Shown here piece by piece: positions 26,564 through 37,237 of a DNA stretch of 64,000 nucleotides. The notes under the pieces are model-generated. The model saw nothing but the letters and a program-made list of their open reading frames with translations, had not been told where the DNA came from and searched no databases. The first letter of the stretch is position 1, and every line of letters starts with the position of its first letter. Made by a program: the position numbers and the translations under genes. Location: assembly GCF_036492425.1 (NCBI RefSeq), contig NZ_AP025295.1, positions 186,001 through 250,000 of the forward strand. The letters run 5' to 3'. The DNA comes from Persicobacter psychrovividus. GTDB taxonomy: Bacteria; Bacteroidota; Bacteroidia; Cytophagales; Cyclobacteriaceae.

Positions 26564-29500
26564 TTACATATTTCTGCGGTACTGCCCCCCGACCTCATAA
26601 AGTGCTGCTGTTATTTGTCCTAAGCTACAGAATTTAACGGTTTCCATCAATTGATTGAACATATTTTCACCAGCAATGGCAGCCGCTTTTAAACGCTCGA
26701 GCTGTTGCTCACTTTCCCCAGACATGGCTTTTTGAAAATCATTCAGCATATTTATCTGATAGCGTTTTTCATCTGCTGTCGCTCGAATGACTTCTCCAGG
26801 AGTTTCAATTGGCGAACCTGTTGAAGAAAGAAAAGTATTGACTCCAATTAACGGTAGAGACCCATCGGCTTTCTTTTGCTCATAATGCATACTTTCCTCC
26901 TGAATCTTAGAACGTTGGTACATGGTTTCCATCGCGCCCAGCACACCGCCACGATCTGTCAGACGGTCAAATTCAGCTAAAACGGCCTCTTCGACCAAAT
27001 CTGTGAGCGCCTCAATGATAAACGCGCCCTGCAGCGGATTTTCATTTTTTGCTAAGCCAAGCTCTTTATTAATCACCAGCTGAATCGCCATTGCCCGACG
27101 CACCGATTCCTCCGTTGGAGTTGTAATCGCCTCATCGTACGCATTGGTGTGTAGGCTATTACAATTATCATAAATCGCATATAGTGCCTGCAAGGTTGTG
27201 CGGATATCATTGAAAGCAATATCCTGCGCATGAAGCGACCGACCCGAGGTCTGAATATGATATTTCAGTTTCTGCGCTCGGCTGTTTGCATGGTATTTAT
27301 ATTTCATCGCCTTGGCCCAAATTCTACGCGCCACACGTCCGATCACTGCATATTCGGGATCAATACCATTGCTGAAAAAGAACGACAGATTAGGGACGAA
27401 ATCATCCACCTTCAGCCCCCGTGCCAAATAATATTCGACATAGGTAAAACCGTTAGCAAGCGTAAAGGCCAACTGCGTAATTGGGTTGGCCCCTGCTTCG
27501 GCAATATGGTAACCAGATATTGAAACGGAATAGAAATTATTAATTTGGTGCGCTGTAAAATATAACTGCATATCCCCCATCAGTCGCAATGAGAAATCTG
27601 TCGAAAATATACAGGTATTTTGCGCCTGATCTTCCTTCAAAATATCCGCCTGAACTGTCCCCCTCACCTGAGACAACGTTTCGTCCCTGATTTGTCGGTA
27701 TATCTCCTCGGGTAAAACATCGGAACCAGATACCCCTAACAAAAACGTCCCCAATCCGTCGTTTCCACTCGGAAGCGGTCCCTGATACGTCGGCTTTTTC
27801 TGTCCTCTGCGCTTAAAAATATCGTCCATTTTTTGTCGCACTTCAAGCTCCAATCCATGCTGATGAATGTATTTCTCACAATTCTGATCAATTGCAGCAT
27901 TCATAAAAAAGGCTGTTATCACTGCGGCAGGGCCATTAATAGTCATCGACACCGACGTCTTAGGGTCTGATAAATCAAAACCAGCATACAGTTTTTTGGC
28001 ATCGTCAAGACAACAAACAGAAACCCCAGAATTCCCCACTTTTCCATATATATCAGGTCTTTCTGCTGGGTCTGAGCCATATAGTGTAACGGAGTCAAAA
28101 GCGGTTGACAAGCGTTTGGCGGGTAAACCTGCACTAACATAATGAAAACGCCGATTGGTACGCTCAGGTCCCCCCTCACCAGCAAACATCCTCGTGGGAT
28201 CCTCCCCTTCTCGCTTAAAAGGAAACACCCCCGCTGTATAAGGAAATCGACCAGGCAAATTCTCCTGACGCAACCACCGTAATCGATCACCAAATCCCTG
28301 ATATGTCGGCATCAGTACTTTGGGCAACTTCGTGCCCGACAATGATAGGGTATAATTACTGACTTTAATCTTTTTGTTTCTAACCTGATATTCAACCTCT
28401 TCCCGACTATACTCCTCTGCTAACGCCTCCCAGGTAGACAATTCAGCCCAGTTCTCATGGTCCATTTTTTGTCGCAACTCGGCTATTTTTGTTTCAATCG
28501 TTGACAAATCAGGGAGCATTTCTTTCGTCATTTCCAGTGCCTGAACCTGCTGTGCTGTTTCACTGTCGCGTGCCACTTTGGTATTATAGTTTCTGATAAC
28601 TTCTGCTATCTCAGACAAGTAACGGACGCGTGCAGGAGGAATAATTTCATTGCGACGTTTTATGGACCCCTCTTCCGAGACAGAATAGGTACGATGATAG
28701 TTTTGCGACAATTTATGGACAATCTGCTGATAAGTATGCTCGACGCCCTGCCCATTGAAATGAGAAGCGACGGTCATAAAAACGGGTAGTTGCTCGTCGG
28801 GCGTCTCCCAATCCTGATGGTTTCTTCGGTATTGTTTGCGCAAATCTCGAAGCGCATCTTCAGCACCTCTTTTGTCGGCCTTATTCAGTACGATAAAGTC
28901 CGCAAAATCAAGCATATCTATTTTCTCTAACTGACTCGCTGCTCCATATTCTGGCGTCATGACATAGACCGTATGATCAGCAATATCCACCATTTCCGAG
29001 CTTGATTGACCAATACCCGAGCTTTCCAAAATGATGAAATCATAAGCCGCCACTTTTAGAATGTTCACCGCGTCCCTAATATGTCCACTTAACGCAACAT
29101 TTTCAGCGCGAGTAGCCATGGATCGAAGGTAAACCTGCTCATTATGAATACAATTCATTCTTATTCGATCGCCAAGCAGCGCCCCTCCTGTTCGCCTTCT
29201 ACTGGGATCAACAGAAATAATCCCAATCATTTTGTCAGGATAATCCCTAATCAGTCGTCGTATAAGTTCATCTGTAACGGTAGATTTTCCCGCCCCACCT
29301 GTTCCGGTTATCCCAAGTACAGGAATATTCGTTGATTCCGCTTGTTTATATAGCTCTTTAAGCGACAAATCATGGACAGAAATTTCATTTTCCACGGCAG
29401 AAATTGCTTTTGCGACTAAATAGGGATTCTTTGCCGACAGATCATGGACGGAAATTTCATTTTCACCACGCGGAAAATCCGCCTTACGCACCAGATCATT

Positions 29501-29908
29501 GATCATGCCCTGCAAGCCCATTTTTCTGCCATCATCTGGAGAATAAATTTTCTTGATGCCGTATTGGTGTAGCTCAGTAATTTCATCGGGCAGAATAGTC
29601 CCTCCGCCACCACCAAAAATCAGAATATCCGCCGCTCCCTTTTCCGAAAGCAGGTCATACATATACTTAAAAAATTCCAAATGCCCCCCCTGATAGGAAG
29701 TAATGGCAATGGCCTGTGCATCCTCCTGAATGGCACAGTCAACAATCTCATTTACAGAACGATTATGACCAAGATGGATCACTTCTACCCCTGCATGTTG
29801 CATCAGCCGACGCATAATATTAATCGCAGCATCGTGCCCATCAAACAAGGAGGCAGCAGTAACAATACGTACAAAATTTTTAGGCTGATAAGGCTTCTCG
29901 GCTTTCAT
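26564..29908 (-). CDS. icmF: Fused isobutyryl-CoA mutase with B12-binding, G-protein and mutase domains
   Basis: The 1114-residue chain has the IcmF order. The cobalamin-binding domain (about 12-140) has DGHD at 23-26, with His 25 as cobalt ligand, and LGHNRSV. The chaperone GTPase domain (about 195-470) has Walker A GTGGAGKS at 202-209 and VLNKADKRG. The linker and mutase TIM barrel fill 500-1114 ([25 protein letters not shown]). IcmF interconverts isobutyryl-CoA and n-butyryl-CoA using adenosylcobalamin. The linker between the first two domains contains a duplicated [10 protein letters not shown] (residues 149-158 and 173-182). It is monocistronic. The ptb-buk pair 4 kb away could handle its butyryl-CoA. 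Confidence 0.93.
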   Translation of the reverse strand: MKAEKPYQPKNFVRIVTAASLFDGHDAAINIMRRLMQHAGVEVIHLGHNRSVNEIVDCAIQEDAQAIAITSYQGGHLEFFKYMYDLLSEKGAADILIFGGGGGTILPDEITELHQYGIKKIYSPDDGRKMGLQGMINDLVRKADFPRGENEISVHDLSAKNPYLVAKAISAVENEISVHDLSLKELYKQAESTNIPVLGITGTGGAGKSTVTDELIRRLIRDYPDKMIGIISVDPSRRRTGGALLGDRIRMNCIHNEQVYLRSMATRAENVALSGHIRDAVNILKVAAYDFIILESSGIGQSSSEMVDIADHTVYVMTPEYGAASQLEKIDMLDFADFIVLNKADKRGAEDALRDLRKQYRRNHQDWETPDEQLPVFMTVASHFNGQGVEHTYQQIVHKLSQNYHRTYSVSEEGSIKRRNEIIPPARVRYLSEIAEVIRNYNTKVARDSETAQQVQALEMTKEMLPDLSTIETKIAELRQKMDHENWAELSTWEALAEEYSREEVEYQVRNKKIKVSNYTLSLSGTKLPKVLMPTYQGFGDRLRWLRQENLPGRFPYTAGVFPFKREGEDPTRMFAGEGGPERTNRRFHYVSAGLPAKRLSTAFDSVTLYGSDPAERPDIYGKVGNSGVSVCCLDDAKKLYAGFDLSDPKTSVSMTINGPAAVITAFFMNAAIDQNCEKYIHQHGLELEVRQKMDDIFKRRGQKKPTYQGPLPSGNDGLGTFLLGVSGSDVLPEEIYRQIRDETLSQVRGTVQADILKEDQAQNTCIFSTDFSLRLMGDMQLYFTAHQINNFYSVSISGYHIAEAGANPITQLAFTLANGFTYVEYYLARGLKVDDFVPNLSFFFSNGIDPEYAVIGRVARRIWAKAMKYKYHANSRAQKLKYHIQTSGRSLHAQDIAFNDIRTTLQALYAIYDNCNSLHTNAYDEAITTPTEESVRRAMAIQLVINKELGLAKNENPLQGAFIIEALTDLVEEAVLAEFDRLTDRGGVLGAMETMYQRSKIQEESMHYEQKKADGSLPLIGVNTFLSSTGSPIETPGEVIRATADEKRYQINMLNDFQKAMSGESEQQLERLKAAAIAGENMFNQLMETVKFCSLGQITAALYEVGGQYRRNM

Positions 29909-30061
29909 ATAAGGGCTATTTTGGGTTCACTTCTAATATAAATTGATCATTTTCTGATCAAGTCGCAAACGTTAGAATAATTAATCTGCCCATTAAATTC
30001 AAAAATGATTTGATTCTGTTATCTTGCGCGACAAATTAGGGAGTACAACTATCTTTACAAT

Positions 30062-30967
30062 ATGAATACTGATCGTAACAATAAGCTACCCGCTCTTTTC
30101 TCCCCTGTAATTGCAGGAACCATGACATGGGGAAAGTGGGGTGCACAATTTAATACCAAGGAATATCTTGCCCTTATAGAGGCCTGTTTAGAAAATGGCA
30201 TTGATACTTTTGACCATGCTGATATTTATGGAAATTACTCCACTGAACAGGAATTTGGGAAGGCCTTGGCGGATCACAGCAGCCTGAGATCTTCCATGAA
30301 GATTATTACAAAATGTGGTATTTGCATGCCTTGCGACGCTCGTCCAGCTTTTACTACAAAACATTATGATTACAGCGCAAAACATATTCGTTCCTCCGTT
30401 GAACAATCGCTGACGAATTTTAATACGGATTACCTTGATTTTTTACTTCTTCACCGACCAAGCCCCTTAGTGGACACCTCGGTTGTTGCAGAAGTTTTTG
30501 ACGAACTCAAGCAAGAAGGTAAAGTGCTCCACTTTGGAGTTTCCAATTTTACACCCAGCCAATTTGAGCATCTTAATAGTCTTACACCGCTGTCCACCAA
30601 CCAGGTAGAGTGCAATTTACTAAAGCCTGATGCATTTACAGACGGGACCTTTGATCAAGCCCGACAAAAAGGCTACCAGCCAACCATCTGGTCTCCTTTA
30701 GGCGGAGGGAAATTATTCAAAGCGGAAAAAGGCGAACGAGAAAACAGGATCATTGACGCTGCTCAGCCCATCATGGAAAAATATGGTGTGCAACTCGATC
30801 AGCTACTGTTGATTTGGTTATGTCAGCATCCTGCACTACCTGTACCCGTGCTTGGAACAACAAAAATACAGCGATTGAAAGACGCCCTTGAAGGATTGCA
30901 ACATCAATTGACGACCCAGGAATGGTTCGTATTGTATGAGGCATATCTTGGCGAAGAAATTCCTTGA
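30062..30967 (+). CDS. Aldo/keto reductase
   Basis: The 301-residue (beta/alpha)8 protein has the aldo/keto reductase tetrad: Asp 51 and Tyr 56 (DTFDHADIYG), Lys 84 (IITKCG) and His 131 (LLLHRPS). The NADPH-binding region has SPLGGGKLF and VPVLGTTKIQRL. The short N-terminus and the M-T-W-G-K-W motif resemble the YdhF group of oxidoreductases. It should reduce a carbonyl compound in the cytoplasm; the substrate is unknown. It stands alone and is divergent from icmF, with 153 bases between them. Confidence 0.9.
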   Translation: MNTDRNNKLPALFSPVIAGTMTWGKWGAQFNTKEYLALIEACLENGIDTFDHADIYGNYSTEQEFGKALADHSSLRSSMKIITKCGICMPCDARPAFTTKHYDYSAKHIRSSVEQSLTNFNTDYLDFLLLHRPSPLVDTSVVAEVFDELKQEGKVLHFGVSNFTPSQFEHLNSLTPLSTNQVECNLLKPDAFTDGTFDQARQKGYQPTIWSPLGGGKLFKAEKGERENRIIDAAQPIMEKYGVQLDQLLLIWLCQHPALPVPVLGTTKIQRLKDALEGLQHQLTTQEWFVLYEAYLGEEIP

Positions 30968-31241
30968 TCGCATTAGGGACATCATAAAAGGTAGGCCATG
31001 ATCAGTGAATATTCCATTTGCGGATAAACTAATTTTAATGGCTTACCTTTACTGATTACTGCATTTTTACATTATGAACCCACCCCAGTGGCTGGAGGAT
31101 ATAAACCATTTCGGGCATCCTCAATGCATACCGAATTATAAAATACTGGTGCTCAAATCATTAAAAGTTACATAAGTACCAAAAATTAAAACAAAATGGC
31201 TAAATTTTATATATACTTATCAAACGGAGCCATTTTGATTT

Positions 31242-31748
31242 ATGAAGAATTTACAAAAACACGCCCTTCTACTCAATGCTGATTACAGTGCTTTAGCAGT
31301 ATGTGACAGTTACAAGGCCTTTTTATTGGTATATTTGAATAAAGCTGAATTAGTCAATCAGGCTGAAGGAGAATATCTGCGCACCATTAACCATCGCTAT
31401 CCGCTGCCGTCCATCATCAAGCTGAAAAATTATGTTAATGTCCCATTTCAGAAAGTGATTCTTTCTAAGCCCAATATATTCAAAAGGGACAATCATCAGT
31501 GTGTTTACTGTGACGAAACCAAGGACCTCACCCTTGACCACCTCATTCCTCGTTCGAAAGGCGGACCTTCCACCTGGAAAAACCTCGTAACAGCCTGTAA
31601 AAGATGCAATGCAAAAAAAGGAGATAGGAGCATTGAACAAGCCAATATGACTTTGCGCCATCAACCCTTTAGGCCCTCTTTTCTATTGATGCTTAAAAAT
31701 ACCATCAAGACCAATAAAAGCTGGCGCCAGTATCTTCAGTCCTCCTAA
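31242..31748 (+). CDS. HNH endonuclease family protein
   Basis: A 168-residue protein with an HNH motif in the second half. Two zinc-binding pairs, CVYC (87-90) and CKRC (119-122), flank the D-H at 99-100 (LTLDHLIPRSKGG), with N-L-V-T-A following. This is the compact HNH protein found as a housekeeping-like single gene in many Bacteroidota, with the N-terminal LLLNADYSAL and ending in a basic tail. No restriction or phage genes lie nearby, so a role in restriction is not supported. It is upstream of the cystathionine beta-synthase-like gene by 51 bases on the same strand. Confidence 0.88.
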   Translation: MKNLQKHALLLNADYSALAVCDSYKAFLLVYLNKAELVNQAEGEYLRTINHRYPLPSIIKLKNYVNVPFQKVILSKPNIFKRDNHQCVYCDETKDLTLDHLIPRSKGGPSTWKNLVTACKRCNAKKGDRSIEQANMTLRHQPFRPSFLLMLKNTIKTNKSWRQYLQSS

Positions 31749-31799
31749 AATAAATCTGTAAGGTTTTCGGCTATTTTTATGGTTTTATCGTTCAATTAA

Positions 31800-33215
31800 A
31801 TGATCAAACCCAAAAAAATAAAGCCCAACAGCATGGTAAATGATTGCCCTAAACTTCTAATGGATAGCCTTGACCTGATTGGTAAAACGCCAATGGTGAA
31901 GGTAAATCGTATAGACACAGGCGTTTGTGATTTATACCTGAAAATGGAATCGCTCAACCCCGGTGGGTCTATAAAAGATCGAATTGGTTTGTCGATGATC
32001 ATTGATGCCGAAGAAAAGGGCTATTTAAAACCTGGAGGAACCATTGTAGAAGCCACTGCTGGAAATACGGGCATTGGCTTGGCATTGGTCGCCGCTGTAA
32101 AAGGATACGAATTAATTTTGGTGATTCCTGATAAAATGAGTCAGGAGAAAGTGCAGCACCTGCGTGCAATGGGCACTAAAATTATTATCACAAGATCTGA
32201 TGTAAACAAAGGTCATCCAGCATATTACCAAGATTTAGCTAAAAAAATTGCCCAAGAAACCCCCAACGCCTATTATATCAATCAGTTTGAAAATAGCGCC
32301 AACCCTAAAGCACACTACACCACTACAGGTCCTGAAATTGCCGAGCAACTGCAAGGCAAGGTAGATGCGATTGTCGTAGGTGTAGGCTCTTCGGGAACGG
32401 TTACGGGCTTGAGCAAATATTTTAAAGCACACTATCCAGCGACTGAAATTATCCTTGCAGACCCAAAAGGCAGCATCATGGCGGACTTTATCAATAAAGG
32501 AAAGTTTGATCAGGCAGGCTCTTGGGTGGTCGAAGGAATCGGGGAGGATTTTGTTCCTGACATCGGTGATTTTTCGGCCGTAAGTGAAGCGATTACTGTC
32601 GATGATGAAACAAGCCTGAACACTGCACGGGAACTTCTTCGCAAGGAAGGTTTATTGGGTGGTTCTTCATCAGGAACACTCCTTGCAGCTGCCATCGCTT
32701 ACTGTAAAGCGCAAACTTCACCCAAAAATGTCGTTACGTTTGTCTGCGACACAGGCAACAAATATCTGTCTAAGATGTACAATGATTTTTGGATGAAAGA
32801 CCGTGGTTTTATCCGACAGGAACAATTCGGCGATTTAAGAGACCTCCTTTCTCGAAGGTATGACCTGGGGGAAGTGGTTACCTTAAAAAAGGAAGATACC
32901 GTGGATATGGCCTTGAATAACATGAAGCTGTATGAAATATCTCAACTTCCAATCATGGATCAGGATAAGATTATCGGTATAGTGGATGAGTCCGATCTTT
33001 TGGTGGCATTAAACGATCAACAACTGAACTTTAATCATCCTGTGAGTAACTGTATGACTTCCGATCTGAAACTCATTAACAAAGAAGCAAGCCTAAGTGA
33101 GTTACAATCATTGCTAAAACAGGGATTAACGGCAATACTGATCGATCAGGGTAAATTTCTTGGATTAATTACCCCGATTGATTTGCTAAATTACATGAGA
33201 AAAACATTAAAATAA
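31800..33215 (+). CDS. PLP-dependent cystathionine beta-synthase-like enzyme with two CBS domains
   Basis: The 471-residue protein has a fold-type II PLP domain (about 20-330) and a C-terminal pair of CBS domains (about 345-471). The PLP lysine is Lys 59 in NPGGSIKDR. TAGNTGIGLA binds the substrate carboxylate and VGVGSSGTVTG binds the PLP phosphate. The layout is that of cystathionine beta-synthase (serine plus homocysteine to cystathionine). A cysteine synthase-like role is also possible, because the two activities are hard to separate by sequence. The first ATG at 31800 gives a 20-residue leader; ATGs at 31833 and 31860 are alternatives. Confidence 0.88.
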   Translation: MIKPKKIKPNSMVNDCPKLLMDSLDLIGKTPMVKVNRIDTGVCDLYLKMESLNPGGSIKDRIGLSMIIDAEEKGYLKPGGTIVEATAGNTGIGLALVAAVKGYELILVIPDKMSQEKVQHLRAMGTKIIITRSDVNKGHPAYYQDLAKKIAQETPNAYYINQFENSANPKAHYTTTGPEIAEQLQGKVDAIVVGVGSSGTVTGLSKYFKAHYPATEIILADPKGSIMADFINKGKFDQAGSWVVEGIGEDFVPDIGDFSAVSEAITVDDETSLNTARELLRKEGLLGGSSSGTLLAAAIAYCKAQTSPKNVVTFVCDTGNKYLSKMYNDFWMKDRGFIRQEQFGDLRDLLSRRYDLGEVVTLKKEDTVDMALNNMKLYEISQLPIMDQDKIIGIVDESDLLVALNDQQLNFNHPVSNCMTSDLKLINKEASLSELQSLLKQGLTAILIDQGKFLGLITPIDLLNYMRKTLK

Positions 33216-33268
33216 CCTATATTGCTTACAAAATTTGAACATCAATCAATAACCTAATACGATCAACC

Positions 33269-33748
33269 ATGAAAAAATTATTCATTCTCATTCCTGCGTT
33301 TATTTGTCTTACTTTCGCCAATGTTAATGCACAAAAGACCAATATTTCTAATGAAGAAATCCAAATGATTCACTCAGAAATTCAGTTGGAAAAAAAGGCT
33401 GTTTTTGTCGAAAATATGCAATTGAAGCCTGAGCACAGCGAGGCTTTTTGGGCTATTTATGCTGATTACGAAAAAGAAATGTCCAATTATTCTTTAGATG
33501 TTATCAAAAACTTAATCGCCTTTGCTGAGTTGGAAAAAGCAAAACTCTCAGCAGACCAACTTGATGAAGTTGCTAAAAACTACTTCAAAAAAGAAAAAAA
33601 TATTCTGAAAATTCAAGAACGTTATTTCAAGCGCATTCAAAAAGAAATCAATGTTTATGTCGCTGTCAGATTCTTCCAAATTGAAAATGTTGTAGATACA
33701 CAACTACGCATTGCTCAAGGCGTAAATACTCCTTTGGTAAAAGAATAA
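33269..33748 (+). CDS. Small exported helical protein, 159 residues
   Basis: The signal peptide KKLFILIPAFICLTFANVNAQ is followed by a mostly helical, highly charged domain. MQLKPEHSEAFWAIYADYEKEMS and KAKLSADQLDEVAKNYFKKEKNILKIQERYFKRI recall the two-helix arms of Spy/CpxP-like periplasmic chaperones (L-T-x-x-Q-type repeats). The motif is not exact, so the assignment is tentative. It follows the CBS-domain enzyme by 53 bases on the same strand and ends in a very strong terminator. Confidence 0.65.
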   Translation: MKKLFILIPAFICLTFANVNAQKTNISNEEIQMIHSEIQLEKKAVFVENMQLKPEHSEAFWAIYADYEKEMSNYSLDVIKNLIAFAELEKAKLSADQLDEVAKNYFKKEKNILKIQERYFKRIQKEINVYVAVRFFQIENVVDTQLRIAQGVNTPLVKE

Positions 33749-33760
33749 GAGTCCTAAAAA

Positions 33761-33795
33761 ATAAAGGCTACCCTTTCGGTAGCCTTTATTTTTTT
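33761..33795 (+). terminator. Rho-independent terminator after the small exported protein gene
   Basis: A 12-bp perfect stem (ATAAAGGCTACC with GGTAGCCTTTAT, 33761-33772 and 33778-33789) with a 5-base loop is followed by a T run to 33795. Confidence 0.92.
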
Positions 33796-33889
33796 CAGTT
33801 TCGTAAATATTATGTAAAATAAACAACTGCTGTAATTAAACTTATCGCATGTAGTCTTGATACTAAGCAACTAATCAACGACCTACTAA

Positions 33890-34996
33890 TCAGCCGTTTA
33901 CACTTTCTTTTTCTCCGCGTCCTTTATAAGTCTGTAATTGCAGGATTCCCTGATTCAACCAAATGCCATTCATGGCCAAAGCATACATTTCATCTTCCCC
34001 AGGAAATACTTCTACTTTGGATAAGAAAGAAACGCGGGCTTTAATTTTATCAACAAGGTAATCACTTTTTGCTAATCCACCAGTTAGTATTATCGCATCC
34101 ACACTACCCGCAAAAATAGTGGCAAGGGAGCCGATCTCTTTACTCACCTGATAGGCCATCAATTCATAAAACTGAATAGCTGATTCATCTCCTTTTTCTG
34201 CAAGTTGTTCAATTTTATAGGCATCATTAGTCCCCAAATAAGCGACCATCCCACCGTGTCCAACAACCATCTTCAGCATTTCAGCCTCTGAATATTTTCC
34301 ACTGAAGGCGGCACGAATCAAATCGCCTGCGGGTAAGCTCCCCGAACGCTCAGGTGAAACTGGCCCTTCCCCATCGAGTGCCTGATTAACATCCACGACC
34401 TTTCCATTTTGGTGTGCGCCAACTGAAACGCCTCCGCCCATATGAGCGATGATCAAGTTCATTTGGTCATAAGGCTTTTTAGTTATGCCTGCATAATGAC
34501 GCGCCACGGCTTTATGATTGAGCGCATGAAAGATAGAACGACGCTTAAAATTTGGATGCCCTGTCAGCTTGGCAATTTCAGACATTTCATCGACCACCAC
34601 GGGGTCTGCAATATAAGCCTTGATTCCTTTAGTGCTGGTTTTGGCAATTTCATGAGCAATTGAAGCGCCAAGATTGGAGGCATGCTGCAAATCACCATGA
34701 ACCAAATCATAAAGCATATCCTCATTGACCTCATAAATCCCCGACGAAATTGGTTTCAACAGTCCACCACGACCAATGACCATATCTAAAGAATCAATCT
34801 CAATGTTTGCCGCAGAAAGACACTCCAAAATGGTATGCTTGCGCAGTTCCATTTGATCAAAAATGGTGTCGAACTGATCCAGCTCCTCGCTTTGGTGTTT
34901 TATCGTTTCAGAGATCAAAACCAACTCTCCACTATAAACAGCAATTTTGGTTGAGGTAGATCCTGGGTTTAGGGTTAATATTTTTAAACTTTTCAT
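33890..34996 (-). CDS. buk: Butyrate kinase
   Basis: The 368-residue protein belongs to the acetokinase/ASKHA superfamily. It has the N-terminal phosphate-binding NPGSTSTKIAVY, the substrate pocket VIGRGGLLKPI, HASNLGA, and the nucleotide-binding AHMGGGVSVGAH and ILTGGLAKS. The length and R-G-G-L-L-x-P motif are those of butyrate kinase rather than acetate kinase. It makes ATP from butyryl phosphate, or the reverse. It lies 10 bases after ptb in a two-gene operon. With IcmF nearby it could also use isobutyryl phosphate from branched-chain amino-acid breakdown. Confidence 0.93.
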   Translation of the reverse strand: MKSLKILTLNPGSTSTKIAVYSGELVLISETIKHQSEELDQFDTIFDQMELRKHTILECLSAANIEIDSLDMVIGRGGLLKPISSGIYEVNEDMLYDLVHGDLQHASNLGASIAHEIAKTSTKGIKAYIADPVVVDEMSEIAKLTGHPNFKRRSIFHALNHKAVARHYAGITKKPYDQMNLIIAHMGGGVSVGAHQNGKVVDVNQALDGEGPVSPERSGSLPAGDLIRAAFSGKYSEAEMLKMVVGHGGMVAYLGTNDAYKIEQLAEKGDESAIQFYELMAYQVSKEIGSLATIFAGSVDAIILTGGLAKSDYLVDKIKARVSFLSKVEVFPGEDEMYALAMNGIWLNQGILQLQTYKGRGEKESVNG

Positions 34997-35006
34997 GGGT
35001 CAATGT

Positions 35007-35921
35007 TTAATCTTTTAAAACAAGTGCTGCAGCAGCCAACATAATAGAGTTCAGTTTCGATTGTGGGCTGTCCGCACGCGAGGTCAATACTATAGGGCAT
35101 TTGGCGCCTAAAATTACCGCCGCACTGGGGCTATGCCCAATAAACGCAAAGGCTTTATATAGTATATTACCTGAATCCAAATTTGGTGCCAAAAGCAGGT
35201 CTGCCTGTCCCGCCACATCAGAAGTGATTTTTTTATGCTGAGCACTTTCCATACTCACGGCATTGTCCAAAGCCAAAGGACCATCTATCACACAATTTTT
35301 AATCTGACCACGAAGATTCATTACCGTCAGTGCCGAGGCATCCAAGGTGGCTTGCATTGCAGGATTAACAACTTCAACAGCAGCTATGGCTGCTACTTTA
35401 GGCAATTCATAGCCTATTTTTCGCATGAAGCTCACTGAGTTTTCTACAATCGCTACCTTTTGGTTGAGATCAGGATCGATATTCATTGCAGCATCTGTAA
35501 CTGCCACTACCCTATTTTGACTCGGCATCTCAAAAAATGCCAAATGAGACATCACTTTAGAAGCTTTCAGATTAAACGTCTTATCAAGAACACGCTTTAA
35601 CAATGTACCCGTTGATATAAGGCCCTTCATTAGAATGTCAGCCTTACCTTCTGCTATATATGCAACGGCCTGATAAACGGCTTTATCATCATCGGACTCA
35701 TCAACAATTTCAACCTGATTGAAAACGAAATTATTTTGCTCAATAACCATCTTAATCTTATCCGCATCACCAACAAGGATAGGAAAAACATAGCCAGCAC
35801 TCGCCGCCTCACTCACCGCCGCCAAAACATAATCATCTGCAGCTACTGCGACCACTAAACGAGGTTTAATGGATGCATCGATTAACAGTTGGCTCAAATC
35901 TGATAATTTCGTTAAACTCAT
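35007..35921 (-). CDS. ptb: Phosphate butyryltransferase
   Basis: The 304-residue protein is of the phosphate acetyl/butyryltransferase family. ADILMKGLISTGTLLKRVLDK is the conserved acyl-CoA site, and TDAAMNIDPDLNQK with LAPNLDSGNILYKAF completes the signature. The length of about 300 and position directly before buk identify Ptb rather than Pta. It converts butyryl-CoA and phosphate to butyryl phosphate. It is first in the ptb-buk operon, whose promoter lies in the gene-free stretch beyond 35921 that also carries the partition palindromes further on. Confidence 0.93.
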   Translation of the reverse strand: MSLTKLSDLSQLLIDASIKPRLVVAVAADDYVLAAVSEAASAGYVFPILVGDADKIKMVIEQNNFVFNQVEIVDESDDDKAVYQAVAYIAEGKADILMKGLISTGTLLKRVLDKTFNLKASKVMSHLAFFEMPSQNRVVAVTDAAMNIDPDLNQKVAIVENSVSFMRKIGYELPKVAAIAAVEVVNPAMQATLDASALTVMNLRGQIKNCVIDGPLALDNAVSMESAQHKKITSDVAGQADLLLAPNLDSGNILYKAFAFIGHSPSAAVILGAKCPIVLTSRADSPQSKLNSIMLAAAALVLKD

Positions 35922-36224
35922 TATCGTTAGGTTTTAGTTTGAATCGTAATTAAAAACTTTAAAATACAAAATAAAGTGCATATAAATTGGGCCGCAAAAC
36001 CAACTAATATTTCGCTAAGACGCCTAATTCCATATGCTTAAAGCGTAGCAAACGGACACCTTTCCATCAACAAAATACTGATCATTACTTTTTGCCAAAT
36101 TTTATTTCGCTCAATTGATATATCAAAAAATTCTGTCTTTTTCTTCAGAACGCGACACTTGATAACTTCAGAATTTATCGCCAAGCAATCAAATCAAGCC
36201 AATAGTTAAAGCCTGCAACAATTA

Positions 36225-36245
36225 AAGTGGTAAATTTTACCACTT
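36225..36245. repeat. Partition-type palindrome, copy 1
   Basis: Core GTGGTAAATTTTACCAC flanked by AA and TT: two 10-base arms around a single central T. Confidence 0.85.
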
Positions 36246-36585
36246 CATGAACAGCCCCCTTTTCTCTTTAAGCCCTGTCAATTTAGAATAATTAGACAAG
36301 GGTAAAAGCAAAGCCTCACAAATATTGATCAGCAATTCATTCCCAGAGGAAATTTAAATACGATGGCAGATTTAGGAAGTCTTGCAGTACGCAGTTTGAA
36401 AAGGAGTATTCTGTAGCGAATGAAAAATCTATATGATTCTGCGACATTTACGGACAATGGAAAATCATGAATAATTTAGGGATCAAACCACTATTCTTCT
36501 TCAAAGATCGCTATTCCCACGCAAAAGACCTATATACAAAACCGCAGTATCTCGGAATAGACACAGCATTATTTAGCAGAAGTCA

Positions 36586-36606
36586 AAGTGGTAAAATTTA
36601 CCACTT
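36586..36606. repeat. Partition-type palindrome, copy 2
   Basis: Same 10-base arms with central A instead of T. A half-site AAGTGG follows at 36616-36621. Confidence 0.85.
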
Positions 36607-36891
36607 CATAATTAGAAGTGGTTGTTTGAAACGATAGCACTATCGGTTCTTTAGCCATAAGGTGCCAAAGTCAAGATAGCGTAGGAGCATTACATTCATT
36701 TCTACATAGAAAGTCAAAAAAATTAGAGTGCTTAACGAGGCGAGGATAATCTATCGCGGGAGAGAAAATGTAGTTGTAGCCTACCATCTGAGAACATCGC
36801 AACAGTGGCAAAGCACTTGCCTTTCTACAGAAGTCTAATTCATTTATCACCCCCAAAAACGTGTAAATTGTAATATGGTAGATCGAATTTC

Positions 36892-36912
36892 AAGTGGTAA
36901 ATTTTACCACTT
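36892..36912. repeat. Partition-type palindrome, copy 3
   Basis: Identical to copy 1, central T. Confidence 0.85.
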
Positions 36913-37029
36913 CACCAAAGAACGCCTCGGCACCTCGATAAAAAACAAGTGTCGATTCAGAACAACAGAACGATACCACTCCAATAATTTAATCGTTATC
37001 AAGTGCCTTCACGACCAAATCAAACACCC

Positions 37030-37064
37030 ATTATTGAAGTGGTAAAATTTACCACTTCAATAAT
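37030..37064. repeat. Partition-type palindrome, copy 4, extended to 35 bp
   Basis: The 21-bp core is at 37037-37057 with central A. Seven more base pairs on each side also match (ATTATTG with CAATAAT), giving 17-base arms. Confidence 0.85.
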
Positions 37065-37237
37065 TATTTGGAAATCGTATGCGATTTAATGGAAAAACGA
37101 TGAATTTTTACGAATCAAAAGAAAACTTTTCTTGACAAGGAGTGAGAATAAAAACAAAATTTATACCTTTATAATCTCCAAAGCAGGACAGCCAAAAAAG
37201 TTCTCAGAACAAAAATAGAACTACAATTCGCATCGTA

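Noticed and set aside
31074-31175. A 33-codon frame beginning MNPPQWLEDINHF before the HNH gene
   Set aside because: It starts with ATG but has no promoter, terminator or recognisable family. It is too short to support without conservation data.
31242-31748. HNH nuclease as part of a defence island
   Set aside because: No methylase, toxin, helicase or phage gene is nearby, and this HNH form is a common single gene in Bacteroidota.
36671-36856. A 61-codon minus-strand frame in the palindrome region
   Set aside because: It has no family resemblance, and the region is otherwise gene-free. The palindromes are a better explanation.
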